DNA of 34,231 bases from Halorubrum persicum (GTDB lineage Archaea > Halobacteriota > Halobacteria > Halobacteriales > Haloferacaceae). The DNA lies in the NCBI RefSeq assembly GCF_002727125.1, contig NZ_NHOA01000083.1, forward strand, positions 1,100 through 35,330. Direction: 5' to 3'. Positions 23,834-31,514 of the stretch are shown piece by piece; the stretch's first letter is position 1; every line of letters begins with the position of its first letter. The notes beneath the pieces are model-generated. The model was not told the origin of the DNA, did no database searches, and saw only the letters and a list, made by a program, of their open reading frames with translations. The position numbers and the translations under genes are program-made.

Positions 23834-23885
23834 AGCTACGAATAGAACCCGCCGTTCCCTCTCCGTACCCCTTCATTCGTTTCAG

Positions 23886-23895
23886 TTTTATAAGT
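23886..23895 (-). promoter_or_regulatory. TATA box of the Bat-type regulator
   Basis: CTTATAAAAC on the minus strand is among the most AT-rich promoter elements in the window. It lies between the cupin stop and the regulator start, so the regulator has its own promoter. Confidence 0.55.
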
Positions 23896-23924
23896 GAACC
23901 CCGCGGTCTCGACGGGGCGAGCGT

Positions 23925-24401
23925 CTACATCTCCCAGTAGTCGACGGTGTCGTCGATGTCGTAGTAGCCGGACAGCGAGCGCTCGTCGCGGCCGCCGGGC
24001 GGCGAGCCGACGTAGACGCCGAACGTCTCCGAATCGGGATACACCGTCACGTCCGGCTCGGTCATCGTCGACATCGCGAGGTAGCGCACGGGCTCGTCCC
24101 CCTCGTTGACGACGCGGTGCGCGCCGGAGTCGCCCGTCGCGAACGCGACGTAGTCGCCGGCCGCGATCGCTTCCGTCTCCCCTCCGTGACGGAGTGTGGC
24201 CTCGCCGGCGAGGACGTAGATGGCCTCCTCGTTGGCCGCGTGGTAGTGGTACGGCCACGACTTCGCGCCGGCGGGCAGCTCGTAGAGGCTACAGCCGATC
24301 TCTTCGCCGCCGGCCGCCTCGGCCAGCTGTTTCCGCCGGAATCGGGTCTCGCCGCGGTCCGTCTCGGTCCAGTCGAGGTCGCCTTCGCGAACGCGTCCCA
24401 T
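23925..24401 (-). CDS. cupin-domain protein
   Basis: This encodes a 158-residue single-cupin protein. Motif 1 has H52, H54 and E58 (PYHYHAANEEAIYVLAGEATL) and motif 2 has H95 (GDYVAFATGDSGAHRVVNEG), so all four metal ligands are present. The remaining C-terminal part (DVTVYPDSETFGVYVGSPPGGRDERSLSGYYDIDDTVDYWE) is shared by a conserved group of haloarchaeal and bacterial cupins of unknown substrate. It may be a sugar or organic-acid isomerase or a small dioxygenase. The ATG at 24401 is the only good start. It is divergent from the 6-phosphogluconate dehydrogenase gene, with 155 bp between. Confidence 0.88.
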   Translation of the reverse strand: MGRVREGDLDWTETDRGETRFRRKQLAEAAGGEEIGCSLYELPAGAKSWPYHYHAANEEAIYVLAGEATLRHGGETEAIAAGDYVAFATGDSGAHRVVNEGDEPVRYLAMSTMTEPDVTVYPDSETFGVYVGSPPGGRDERSLSGYYDIDDTVDYWEM

Positions 24402-24556
24402 GGCTGCGGCACACCGCCCGCGGGCAAAACGGTTCGGGGGGTCGCGCGAGGCGCCGCGTCGTCGTGGAGTCGGTGGGGTGCGTCGGCGGCGAGCCGCGAT
24501 CGGCGGTCGGCCACCGAACCGGAACCACTACGGCGAGCGGTCGCCACCCCTCGCGC

Positions 24557-25480
24557 ATGGAACTCGGCGTCATCGGACTCGGGCGGATGGGGCAGATCGT
24601 GGTGAATCGCTCGCTCGACGCGGGCCACGACGTGGTCGCGTTCGATCTCTCGGCGGAGGCGACCGCGACCGCGGCGGAGGCGGGCGCGACGGCCGCGGAC
24701 TCGGTCGCGGACCTGTGTGACCGGCTCGACGGGGGGGACGACGGGAGCGACGGCAAGCGCATCTGGCTCATGGTCCCCGCGGGCGACGCGGTGGACGCCA
24801 CGCTCGCGGAGTTGGAGCCGCATCTGGACGCGGACGACGTGGTCGTCGACGGCGGCAACTCGCGCTTTGAGGAGTCGGTCCGACGCGCCGAGGAGACGGA
24901 CGCCGCGTACCTCGACTGCGGCACGTCCGGCGGCCCCGCCAGCGCCGAGGAGGGGTTCTCGCTGATGATCGGCGGCCCGGAGTGGGCCTACGAGGCGCTC
25001 GTCCCGGTGTTCGACGCGGTCGCCACCGGTCCGGACGGTCACGACCGCATGGGCGAGTCGGGCTCCGGCCACTACGTGAAGATGGTCCACAACGGCGTGG
25101 AGTACGCGCTGATGCAGGCGTACGGCGAGGGGTTCGAACTGCTCACCGAGGGGCGGTACGACCTCGATATGGAGTCGGTCGCGCGCACGTGGAACAACGG
25201 CGCCGTGATCCGGTCGTGGCTCCTCGAACTCTGCGAGGAGGCGTTCCGCGAGGAGGGGTCCGACCTCGGCGACGTGGCCGACCACGTTTCGGGCGGATCG
25301 ACGGGGACGTGGACGGTTCAGGAGGCGCTGGAACAGGAGGTCCCCGTTCCGCTCATCTACCAGGCGCTCGCGGAGCGGTTCGACTCGCGGAACGAGGGGC
25401 GCTTCTCCCGGCGGCTCGCGAACCGACTGCGGTACGGGTTCGGGCGCCACGAGGTCGCGCGACGCTCCGACGCGGAGTGA
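24557..25480 (+). CDS. gnd: 6-phosphogluconate dehydrogenase, decarboxylating (short form)
   Basis: This encodes a 307-residue enzyme that oxidises and decarboxylates 6-phosphogluconate to ribulose 5-phosphate. The nucleotide-binding loop GLGRMG (7-12) starts the Rossmann domain. VVDGGNSRFEESVRR, DCGTSGGPASAEEGFSLMIGG and GHYVKMVHNGVEYALMQAYGEGFEL (with the catalytic Lys and His-Asn pair) match the YqeC/short GND subfamily. The short C-terminal domain fits a dimer/tetramer form rather than the 470-residue enzyme. Haloarchaea are known to run an oxidative pentose phosphate branch with such enzymes, so it likely supplies pentoses. It is single and probably leaderless, though no strong TATA is obvious. 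Confidence 0.95.
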   Translation: MELGVIGLGRMGQIVVNRSLDAGHDVVAFDLSAEATATAAEAGATAADSVADLCDRLDGGDDGSDGKRIWLMVPAGDAVDATLAELEPHLDADDVVVDGGNSRFEESVRRAEETDAAYLDCGTSGGPASAEEGFSLMIGGPEWAYEALVPVFDAVATGPDGHDRMGESGSGHYVKMVHNGVEYALMQAYGEGFELLTEGRYDLDMESVARTWNNGAVIRSWLLELCEEAFREEGSDLGDVADHVSGGSTGTWTVQEALEQEVPVPLIYQALAERFDSRNEGRFSRRLANRLRYGFGRHEVARRSDAE

Positions 25481-25602
25481 CGCCGGACGGAGCGGGCGAC
25501 GCCGGCCCGCGGAGGTACCCCGTCGCGACCGACCGGTCGATGCCGCGCTGACGCCGACGTTCACGTCTCCTGAGTATCACGGGTGTTCCCGGCCGAGAAA
25601 CA

Positions 25603-25610
25603 CTTATGTA
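25603..25610 (+). promoter_or_regulatory. TATA-like element of the small conserved gene at 25631
   Basis: CTTATGTA lies 21-28 nt before ATG 25631. It argues against the upstream ATG at 25583, which is upstream of the promoter. Confidence 0.5.
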
Positions 25611-25630
25611 TTGCCGTGGTAGAGAGTGAC

Positions 25631-25984
25631 ATGCACAGAATGTTCGAGCGATTCTCAAGCGGCTACTACCTGGGGGAACTGTACGTGGAACCCCACGACG
25701 GCGAGCGCGCCGTCATCCAGCGGGTCGACCACGAACACGTCAACGAGCAGCTGTACGCCGACGGCGAGGGCGTCGAACGACTCGACGCACCGCTCGTGAT
25801 GAAGGTCGGCGGCGGTCACATCCCCGTCGCCGGCGACGACGACGTGCCGAGCGGCACGCTCGCGATCCCCCGAGAAATCGCGGACGAGACCCTCCCGGAC
25901 CGACGGAACGTGTTGCTGGCGGACGCGGACCGCGCCGAGGCCCTGCTGCGCTGGGAGGGGTGGGAGCCGCACGTGAACGCGTAG
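25631..25984 (+). CDS. small conserved haloarchaeal protein (DUF5802-like)
   Basis: This encodes 117 residues (MHRMFERFSSGYYLGELYVEPHDG...). The MFERFSSGYYLG opening resembles a small haloarchaeal family I remember as DUF5802. No catalytic or membrane motif is visible. The sequence is strand-rich and ends in LLRWEGWEPHVNA. ATG 25640 (MFERF) is a possible alternative start, and the promoter at 25603-25610 fits either one. The function is unknown. It lies alone, between gnd and the Vms1-type gene. Confidence 0.75.
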   Translation: MHRMFERFSSGYYLGELYVEPHDGERAVIQRVDHEHVNEQLYADGEGVERLDAPLVMKVGGGHIPVAGDDDVPSGTLAIPREIADETLPDRRNVLLADADRAEALLRWEGWEPHVNA

Positions 25985-26190
25985 GGCGACGGTACGACCG
26001 CTTTCGGCGACGGCGACGCCACGATCGGTCGTTTACACGTGCAGATCGGCGATAGAGGGGCGACGAACGCGGCCAGCACCCCCGTCGCCGGCGGCGGTGC
26101 CACCGGCCGCCGGAGTCGCTTCGCGCCTCACTGCTGTGAATCCCTCGCCGCTCCTTCGACTCCTCGCACCCCACGCCGCCGCAGACGCAC

Positions 26191-26197
26191 CTTTTAG
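26191..26197 (+). promoter_or_regulatory. TATA box of the Vms1-type gene
   Basis: CTTTTAG lies 25-31 nt before ATG 26222, fitting a leaderless transcript. Confidence 0.55.
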
Positions 26198-26221
26198 GCC
26201 GCGGAGTGTCGCCGTTCGGGT

Positions 26222-27133
26222 ATGATCGACAGGCTGCTCGGGCGCGCCGAGCTGAAGGAGCGGATCGAGGAGTTAGCGGAGGAGAAGCGTCACCTCGAAC
26301 GCCGCGCGGAGGCCGAGGAGGAGCGCCGATCCGACGCGGTCGCCGACCGCCAGCGCGCCGAGGAGCGCGTCAACGAACTCGAACACCGGATCGAGTCGCT
26401 GGAGGAGCGCCTCGAGCGCACCGAGGGCACTGAGGAGTCGATCGAGTTCCGCCGCGTCAGCGATCTCCGCGGCTCGAGGGTAGCCGACGCGCTCGGTCGG
26501 TTCCGAGCGGTGGAGAGCGGCGATCCCGAAGGGCTCCTCACGGCCTTCGTCCCGGACGGAGACGCGGTGCCGTCGAGCGTCGCGGAGTGGTTCGGCGACC
26601 GAACCCGGCTCGTCAGGCGCGCCGCGCCCGCGGTGGTCGTCGCCGACGACACCGGTGCGGTGAGCGCGGCGCTGTCGCCCCCGATCGCGCCGGAGCCGTT
26701 CGACCGGTGGAGCGACCGGTTCCGGCTCGACGAGTCGTGGTTCCGCCCCACCGGGCGGTTCGCCTTCGCGCTCGTTCGCTCCGACACCTTCGCGCTCGGC
26801 GTCTACGAGGGCGACGAGCGAGTCGAGTTCGAGGGGTTCACCTCCGACGTGAAGGAGGCGCACTCGAAGGGCGGCTTCTCGCAGGGGCGGTTCGAACGCC
26901 GGCGCGAGGGCCAGATCGACGACCACCTGAAGAAGGCGACCGCGGCGCTGTCGGAAGTGGACGCGTCGGACGACCCGCTCGACCGGACGATCGTCGTCGG
27001 CGAGCGCAGCGTGCTCGGCGAGGTCCGCCATCTCGCGGACACCACAGACGTCTCCGACGCGACCGGAAAGCCGCGGGAGGCCCTCGGCGACGCGTTCCGC
27101 GACTTCTGGACGACGCGGCTCCGCGCGATCTGA
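26222..27133 (+). CDS. Vms1/Ankzf1-type peptidyl-tRNA hydrolase
   Basis: This encodes a 303-residue protein. Residues 8-72 form an Arg/Glu-rich coiled coil (ELKERIEELAEEKRHLE...). The rest is an eRF1-like (VLRF1) fold with the diagnostic loop KGGFSQGRFERRREGQ (216-231). Q221 corresponds to the catalytic glutamine of Vms1, which releases nascent chains from tRNA on stalled large ribosomal subunits. IDDHLKKA and VVGERSVLGEV segments follow. In this fold the enzyme acts in ribosome-associated quality control. It is a single gene. The N-terminal coiled coil is unlike yeast Vms1 and may dock it to the ribosome or to a partner. Confidence 0.85.
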   Translation: MIDRLLGRAELKERIEELAEEKRHLERRAEAEEERRSDAVADRQRAEERVNELEHRIESLEERLERTEGTEESIEFRRVSDLRGSRVADALGRFRAVESGDPEGLLTAFVPDGDAVPSSVAEWFGDRTRLVRRAAPAVVVADDTGAVSAALSPPIAPEPFDRWSDRFRLDESWFRPTGRFAFALVRSDTFALGVYEGDERVEFEGFTSDVKEAHSKGGFSQGRFERRREGQIDDHLKKATAALSEVDASDDPLDRTIVVGERSVLGEVRHLADTTDVSDATGKPREALGDAFRDFWTTRLRAI

Positions 27134-27265
27134 AGCCGGTTCGCGAACGCGACGCGGGCTCGGAGGCGGTGACAGCGCGCGAACCGTCCGACGAGCCCCC
27201 CGCTCCGACGGCGTCCCGGTCGCGTCGACGCCTCCACGGACAACCCTAAACCCGGCGCGAGCGGT

Positions 27266-29410
27266 ATGGCATCCATGAGCCGATCCGAGCCGCTCTCCGG
27301 CGCGCGGGCCGCGGTCGCCGTGCTCACGGTCGTCGCCCTTCTGACGGTCTCGCTGGCCGCGGCGGGGGGCGCTCCGGTCTCCGCCGACGAGAGGGGCTCC
27401 GCCGTCGAATCGTTCTCGGGAAGCGCCGGCGCGGGGCCGACCCCCCAGACCTCCGGGGACGACGCCGACGTGATCCGACTGCGAAACGAGCTGGCCCGGA
27501 CCGACGAGCGCGGGACGATCGGCGTCACGACGCGGGCGCGGATCCCCGACCGGGTCACGGAGCTGGAAGTGACCCTGCTCAGCGTCGCCCCCGACGCCGA
27601 GATCGAGGCCGACGGGTTCGTTCCGGTCGACGACGCCGGCTCCGAGGGGTCAGTCTGGGAGTGGGACGGGGAGACCGCGGAGCCCTCGCTCACGTACGGC
27701 ACCGAGGCGAACGTCACCGCCGAGCCGGAGGGTGCCCTCGCGATCGACGGGACCTATCGCTTCGTCGGCGCCGGCGAGTGGGCGCTCGTCCGGACGCCCC
27801 GCGTCGCCGCCGCGTGGTCGTACACCGGGCAGTACGAGGGACAGGTCCGACTCGACCGCGAGACGACCGTCCCCGGCGAGGGCGTCGCCTCGCGGTCGAT
27901 GGCGTTCCTCGGGCCGCACGAGGAGCACGTGCGCGAGGCCGCCGGCCAGCGATACCGGCTGATCGTCCCCGACGCCGCGGACCCGGTCGCGTCGCCCGCG
28001 GCGGTGTTCGACGTCTTCGCGGACGCCTCGACCGCGCTGCAGGTCGGCGCCCGCGACGAGGAAGTGGTCGCGTTCGCCGCACCGGCGGGAGAGGTGTCGT
28101 GGGCCGTCCGCGGGCTCCAGGTCGGCGACGCGGACCTGTGGGTCCGCGACGAGGAGCCCGCCGGCACGGCCGCCGACGTCTGGACCCACGAGTACGTCCA
28201 CACCCGACAGGCGTACCGCACCGAAGCGAGCGGCCGATGGATCACGGAGGCGAGCGCGACGCATTACGCCGCGCTGTTCGCGCTCGAGCGCGGCGCGGCC
28301 GACTTCGGCGAGTTCGAGGTCACGCTGGCGCGCGGCGAGCGCGAGCCCGCCGCCTCGGCGGTCCTGTCCGACCCGAGCACGTGGGATCGGAACGCCGACT
28401 ACACCAAGGGGGCGCTCGTCGCCGGCGAGATCGACCGCCGACTCCGGACCGAGACGGACGGCGCCGCGTCCCTGGCGACGGTCCTCCGCGAACTCAACGA
28501 GGCCGACGAGCCGATCACCAACGAGGACATCCTCGACGCGGTCGAGGCGGCGGCCGCCGAGGGCGCCGACGACGCGACCGCGGCCGCGGTCCGCGACGAC
28601 GCCGAGCGCCTGACGACGACGCGGGCGACCGCCGAGATGTGGGACCGGGACGCGCACGCGGCGGCGTTCGGCGAGACGCCCGCGCAGGTCGGGTACGAAC
28701 TCGCTGCCGACGGGGTCCGGGCGACCGGGGCGTACCGGAACCGGACCGTCGAACGCGCCCCCGTCGAGCTCGTCGTCGGAGAGTCGCTGGAAGCGACGGT
28801 CGTCGCGTCCAACACGGGCGGCGCGACCGGGGAATACGACCTGTCGCTCTCGGTCGACGGCGAGCGAGTCGCGAACCGGTCGGGGACGCTCGACGCCGGC
28901 GCCGAGACGGTCGAGCGCTTCGAACACCGCTTCGACGACCCGGGCGAGTACGAGGTGCGGATCGGCAGCGAGCGACTGACCGTCGCCGTCTCCGAGCCGG
29001 CGCGGCCGCGCGTGCGGAGCGTCTCGACCGACCGCGACCGCGCGCCCGCCGGCGAGTCGGTCGTCGCGACCGCGACCGTCGGCAACGACGCGAGCCTGCC
29101 CGCCGACGGGGCGCTCGAGTTCCGGGTCGGCGGAGAGCCGGCCGCGACCGTTCCGGTGCGGCTTGACGCCGGCGAGGAGGCGACGATCGACCGCGAGATC
29201 GAACTCGGCGGGGACGATCGATCGCTCGGATCCGGGGACGTGACGGTAAGCGCGGTCGGCCCGGTCGACGAGGCGTCGACGACGGTGACCGTCGAGGGGG
29301 ACGGCCCGATCTCGACGGACGGCGCTCCCGGGTTCGGCCCGGCGGTCGCCCTCGTCTCGGTGATCGTCGCGAGCGCGGCGCTCACGCGGCGCCGTCGACG
29401 GAAGAGATAG
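27266..29410 (+). CDS. PGF-CTERM-anchored surface protein with HEXXH metallopeptidase-like domain
   Basis: This encodes 714 residues from ATG 27266 (27275 is an alternative that better fits a CCTAAAC element near 27245). A signal peptide spans about 13-40 (ending APVSA). A strand-rich N-domain runs to about 280. A zinc peptidase motif follows, H308-E-Y-V-H312, with a third ligand candidate E328 in WITEASATHY, the gluzincin pattern. Helical sequence to about 470 and two CARDB-like repeats (from about 490 to 690) come next. The end has the PGF-CTERM tripartite tail (GAPGFGP, hydrophobic helix, RRRRRKR). The protein should be exported, processed by archaeosortase A and displayed on the S-layer side, perhaps as an aminopeptidase. 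The fold assignment is by motif. Confidence 0.85.
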   Translation: MASMSRSEPLSGARAAVAVLTVVALLTVSLAAAGGAPVSADERGSAVESFSGSAGAGPTPQTSGDDADVIRLRNELARTDERGTIGVTTRARIPDRVTELEVTLLSVAPDAEIEADGFVPVDDAGSEGSVWEWDGETAEPSLTYGTEANVTAEPEGALAIDGTYRFVGAGEWALVRTPRVAAAWSYTGQYEGQVRLDRETTVPGEGVASRSMAFLGPHEEHVREAAGQRYRLIVPDAADPVASPAAVFDVFADASTALQVGARDEEVVAFAAPAGEVSWAVRGLQVGDADLWVRDEEPAGTAADVWTHEYVHTRQAYRTEASGRWITEASATHYAALFALERGAADFGEFEVTLARGEREPAASAVLSDPSTWDRNADYTKGALVAGEIDRRLRTETDGAASLATVLRELNEADEPITNEDILDAVEAAAAEGADDATAAAVRDDAERLTTTRATAEMWDRDAHAAAFGETPAQVGYELAADGVRATGAYRNRTVERAPVELVVGESLEATVVASNTGGATGEYDLSLSVDGERVANRSGTLDAGAETVERFEHRFDDPGEYEVRIGSERLTVAVSEPARPRVRSVSTDRDRAPAGESVVATATVGNDASLPADGALEFRVGGEPAATVPVRLDAGEEATIDREIELGGDDRSLGSGDVTVSAVGPVDEASTTVTVEGDGPISTDGAPGFGPAVALVSVIVASAALTRRRRRKR

Positions 29411-29420
29411 CCGCCGGGAG

Positions 29421-29846
29421 TTAAAACGGAGCGTCCGGCCCTTCGTCGGCGTCCGGTCCCGCGTCGCCTCCCGTTCCATCGTCGGCGGCCGCCGTCGGGA
29501 CCAGCTCGCCGGCGTCGCGCTCCCACGCCTCGATCCCCCCGCGGAGGCTCTCGACGCGCGCGTCAGTTCCCGCGTAGCTCCCGATCAGCTGGGCCGCCTG
29601 ACGGCTGGCGACCCCGTGCGGGCAGACGGTGACGATCCGGGCCGCGCCCTCCAACTCCGGGACGCGGGTCGTCAGCTCCGGGAAGGGGATACACTCGCTT
29701 TCCGGGACGTGTCCGCGGTCGAACGCGCGCCGGTCGCGGATGTCGACGATTCTGAGGGCGCGCTCCGCCGACTCCACGCCGCCCGAGTCGCGGTCGGCGC
29801 CGTCGAGCAGGGCCGCCAGCTCGTCGGGATCGATCTCGCCGTCCAT
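29421..29846 (-). CDS. rhodanese-like domain protein
   Basis: This encodes 141 residues of one rhodanese domain, with active-site C75 in VTVCPHGVASRQA and the RIVDIRDRRAFDRGHVPESECIPFPEL opening. A Gly/Asp-rich tail follows (about 120-141). Single-domain rhodaneses transfer sulfane sulfur or act as persulfide carriers in the cytoplasm. The ATG overlaps the stop of the upstream cupin as TGATG, so the two are translationally coupled. It converges with the large surface-protein gene, with only 10 bp between stops. The acceptor is unknown. Confidence 0.92.
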   Translation of the reverse strand: MDGEIDPDELAALLDGADRDSGGVESAERALRIVDIRDRRAFDRGHVPESECIPFPELTTRVPELEGAARIVTVCPHGVASRQAAQLIGSYAGTDARVESLRGGIEAWERDAGELVPTAAADDGTGGDAGPDADEGPDAPF

Positions 29847-30172
29847 CAGGGGAGCGGGCAGAGGCTGGCGGTGATGACGGCGCGCTCGTCGGTGTCGTTC
29901 CGGGCGCCGTGGACGGTTCCCCGCTCGTTCAGGACGACCGCGGGCGCGGCGAGCGACTCCTCGTCGTCCCCGCGAACGAGCGTCGGCTCGCCTTCGAGCA
30001 CGTGGAAGACGTTCGTGGCGTCGCCGTGCTCGTGCGGGTCGACGGTCGCGCCCGGCCCGAGGACGAACGCCTTGACGAGCACGTCGTCGGTGACCGCCAG
30101 CTCGGCCGTCTCTACCGCTCCGTCGTCGGGGGCGAGCCCGTCGACCGCGTCGGCGTATCGATCGAGTGTCAT
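29846..30172 (-). CDS. small cupin-domain protein coupled to rhodanese
   Basis: This encodes 108 residues with one cupin: H47 and H49 (PHEHGDATNVFHVLEG) and H88 in the second motif (RGTVHGARN), while the usual Glu is replaced by N54. It is probably a metal-binding small-molecule sensor or isomerase. ATG 30172 lies about 26 nt after TTTTGTATC on this strand (leaderless), while an upstream ATG at 30199 overlaps that promoter and is rejected. The stop and the downstream rhodanese start share one base (TGATG). The pairing suggests a sulfur-linked role, but this is inference. Confidence 0.85.
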   Translation of the reverse strand: MTLDRYADAVDGLAPDDGAVETAELAVTDDVLVKAFVLGPGATVDPHEHGDATNVFHVLEGEPTLVRGDDEESLAAPAVVLNERGTVHGARNDTDERAVITASLCPLP

Positions 30173-30251
30173 ACCCTCCCGTCGCGGGCGTCGATACAAA
30201 AGGCGTTTGGCGGGACGGAAGCGCCGCGCGACCGGCTCCGCCCGCGGCGGG

Positions 30252-31238
30252 TCACTCCCGCGCGCCCGGCGGCAGCGGGTCGGCGTGGTCGGCGATCGCC
30301 TCGGCGACGCGGTGGGGCTCCTCGTGGACGACCCAGTGCGTCGCTGTGTCGAGAGTGAGGAGCCGACCGTCGGTACAGCGGTCGACGCTCTGGCCGGCCA
30401 GCCGCGTCGAGAGGAAGCGGTCCTTCGAGCCCCAGATCACGAGCGTCGGGACCTCGACGGTCTCCGTCGCCGGGGTCGGTCGGTCGCGGACGATCGCCCG
30501 GTACCAGTTCACCATCGCCTCGAACGCCCCCTCGCGGTTCCACGCGCGGCGGTAGCGCCTGAAGTCTTCCTCGCTGAACGTCCCCGGATCGCTCGACTCC
30601 CGGAGCCCCCGCACGGCGAGGCGCCAGTTCCCGGCGCTGGCGATCGCTTCGGGGAGTTTCGGGAGCTGGAACGCGAGCATGTACCAGCTCTTGAGCCGCT
30701 GATCCCACGAGGTCCGGAGGGCGCGCTCGAAGACGGTCGGATGCGGCACGTTGACCGCGACGAACTCCGAGACCCGGTCGGCGTGGTGGAGCGCGAGCCA
30801 CCACCCCACCGCGGCGCCCCAGTCGTGACCCGCGACGGCGGCCGTCTCGCGGTCGTACGCGTCGATCAGGCCGACAGCGTCCCGCGCCAGCGCGTCGATT
30901 CGGTACTCGCTCACGGCGGACGGCTTCCCGGAGAGATTGTAGCCGCGCTGGTCGGGGACGACGACCCGGTAGCCCGCGTTGGCCAGCGGCGCGATCGCCT
31001 CGTGCCAGCCGTACCAGAACTCCGGGAAGCCGTGGAGCAGGACCAGGAGCTTCCCGTCTTCGGGGCCGGCCTCGACGACGTGGAGCCGGACGTCTCCGAC
31101 GTCGACCGCTCGCGACTTCCCGGGAACGCCGTCGGGAATCTCGTCCGGCGGCACGGTCTCGTCGAGCGCCTCGGCTCCGTGGCGGCGGTCGCCGCCCGAC
31201 TCTCCCTCGCGGCTCGCATCGCTCGACGCGTCGCGCAT
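30252..31238 (-). CDS. alpha/beta hydrolase, epoxide-hydrolase-like
   Basis: This encodes a 328-residue soluble hydrolase. The oxyanion motif HGFPEFWYGW (69-78), nucleophile D139 in GHDWGAA, acid D273 (GSKDRF) and base H301 (THWVVHEEP) form an Asp-Asp-His triad. An Asp nucleophile rather than Ser places it with epoxide hydrolases and haloalkane dehalogenases. A cap domain (about 165-240) contains Trp/Tyr residues that could polarise an epoxide. The first 45 residues are a disordered acidic tail. ATG 31238 (MRDASS) is preferred over 31265 because TATTTGAC at 31261-31268 is a TATA element for it. The substrate is unknown. Confidence 0.9.
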   Translation of the reverse strand: MRDASSDASREGESGGDRRHGAEALDETVPPDEIPDGVPGKSRAVDVGDVRLHVVEAGPEDGKLLVLLHGFPEFWYGWHEAIAPLANAGYRVVVPDQRGYNLSGKPSAVSEYRIDALARDAVGLIDAYDRETAAVAGHDWGAAVGWWLALHHADRVSEFVAVNVPHPTVFERALRTSWDQRLKSWYMLAFQLPKLPEAIASAGNWRLAVRGLRESSDPGTFSEEDFRRYRRAWNREGAFEAMVNWYRAIVRDRPTPATETVEVPTLVIWGSKDRFLSTRLAGQSVDRCTDGRLLTLDTATHWVVHEEPHRVAEAIADHADPLPPGARE

Positions 31239-31354
31239 ACCTCCCACTCGGGTCGCGACCGTCAAATAGCTACGTTCGGTGAAAGGGACACGCCACGCCC
31301 CGGTGTCGCCCCCGGAACCGAAATCCTCAAGCCGCTGGCAGACCGCCGTCGGGT

Positions 31355-31409
31355 ATACTAGTGATTCTGACGGTCGGCCCGACGAGCCGAGGGGGCCTCA
31401 CCGGCCCCC
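31355..31409 (+). promoter_or_regulatory. promoter and leader hairpin of the sulfatase/GtrA operon
   Basis: TATACTA (around 31354-31360) is the best promoter-like element. It implies a leader of about 130 nt. Within it GGGGGCC (31391-31397) and GGCCCCC (31403-31409) form a perfect 7-bp GC stem with a 5-nt loop, strong enough to influence RNA structure or termination. The rest of the 276-bp gap (31239-31514) shows no gene. Confidence 0.35.
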
Positions 31410-31514
31410 CGACTCGACGGACGGGTACGTTCCGCTCTTCGCGGGAGCGGAGCGCGGCGCGACCGATCGGGCCAGATCGCGGTTCGGCGGCGTCAGAATT
31501 CCCCCTCGCATAAT

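Noticed and set aside
25583-25630. Upstream ATG at 25583 for the small conserved gene
   Set aside because: It would lie upstream of the TATA element at 25603-25610 and adds residues not typical of the family.
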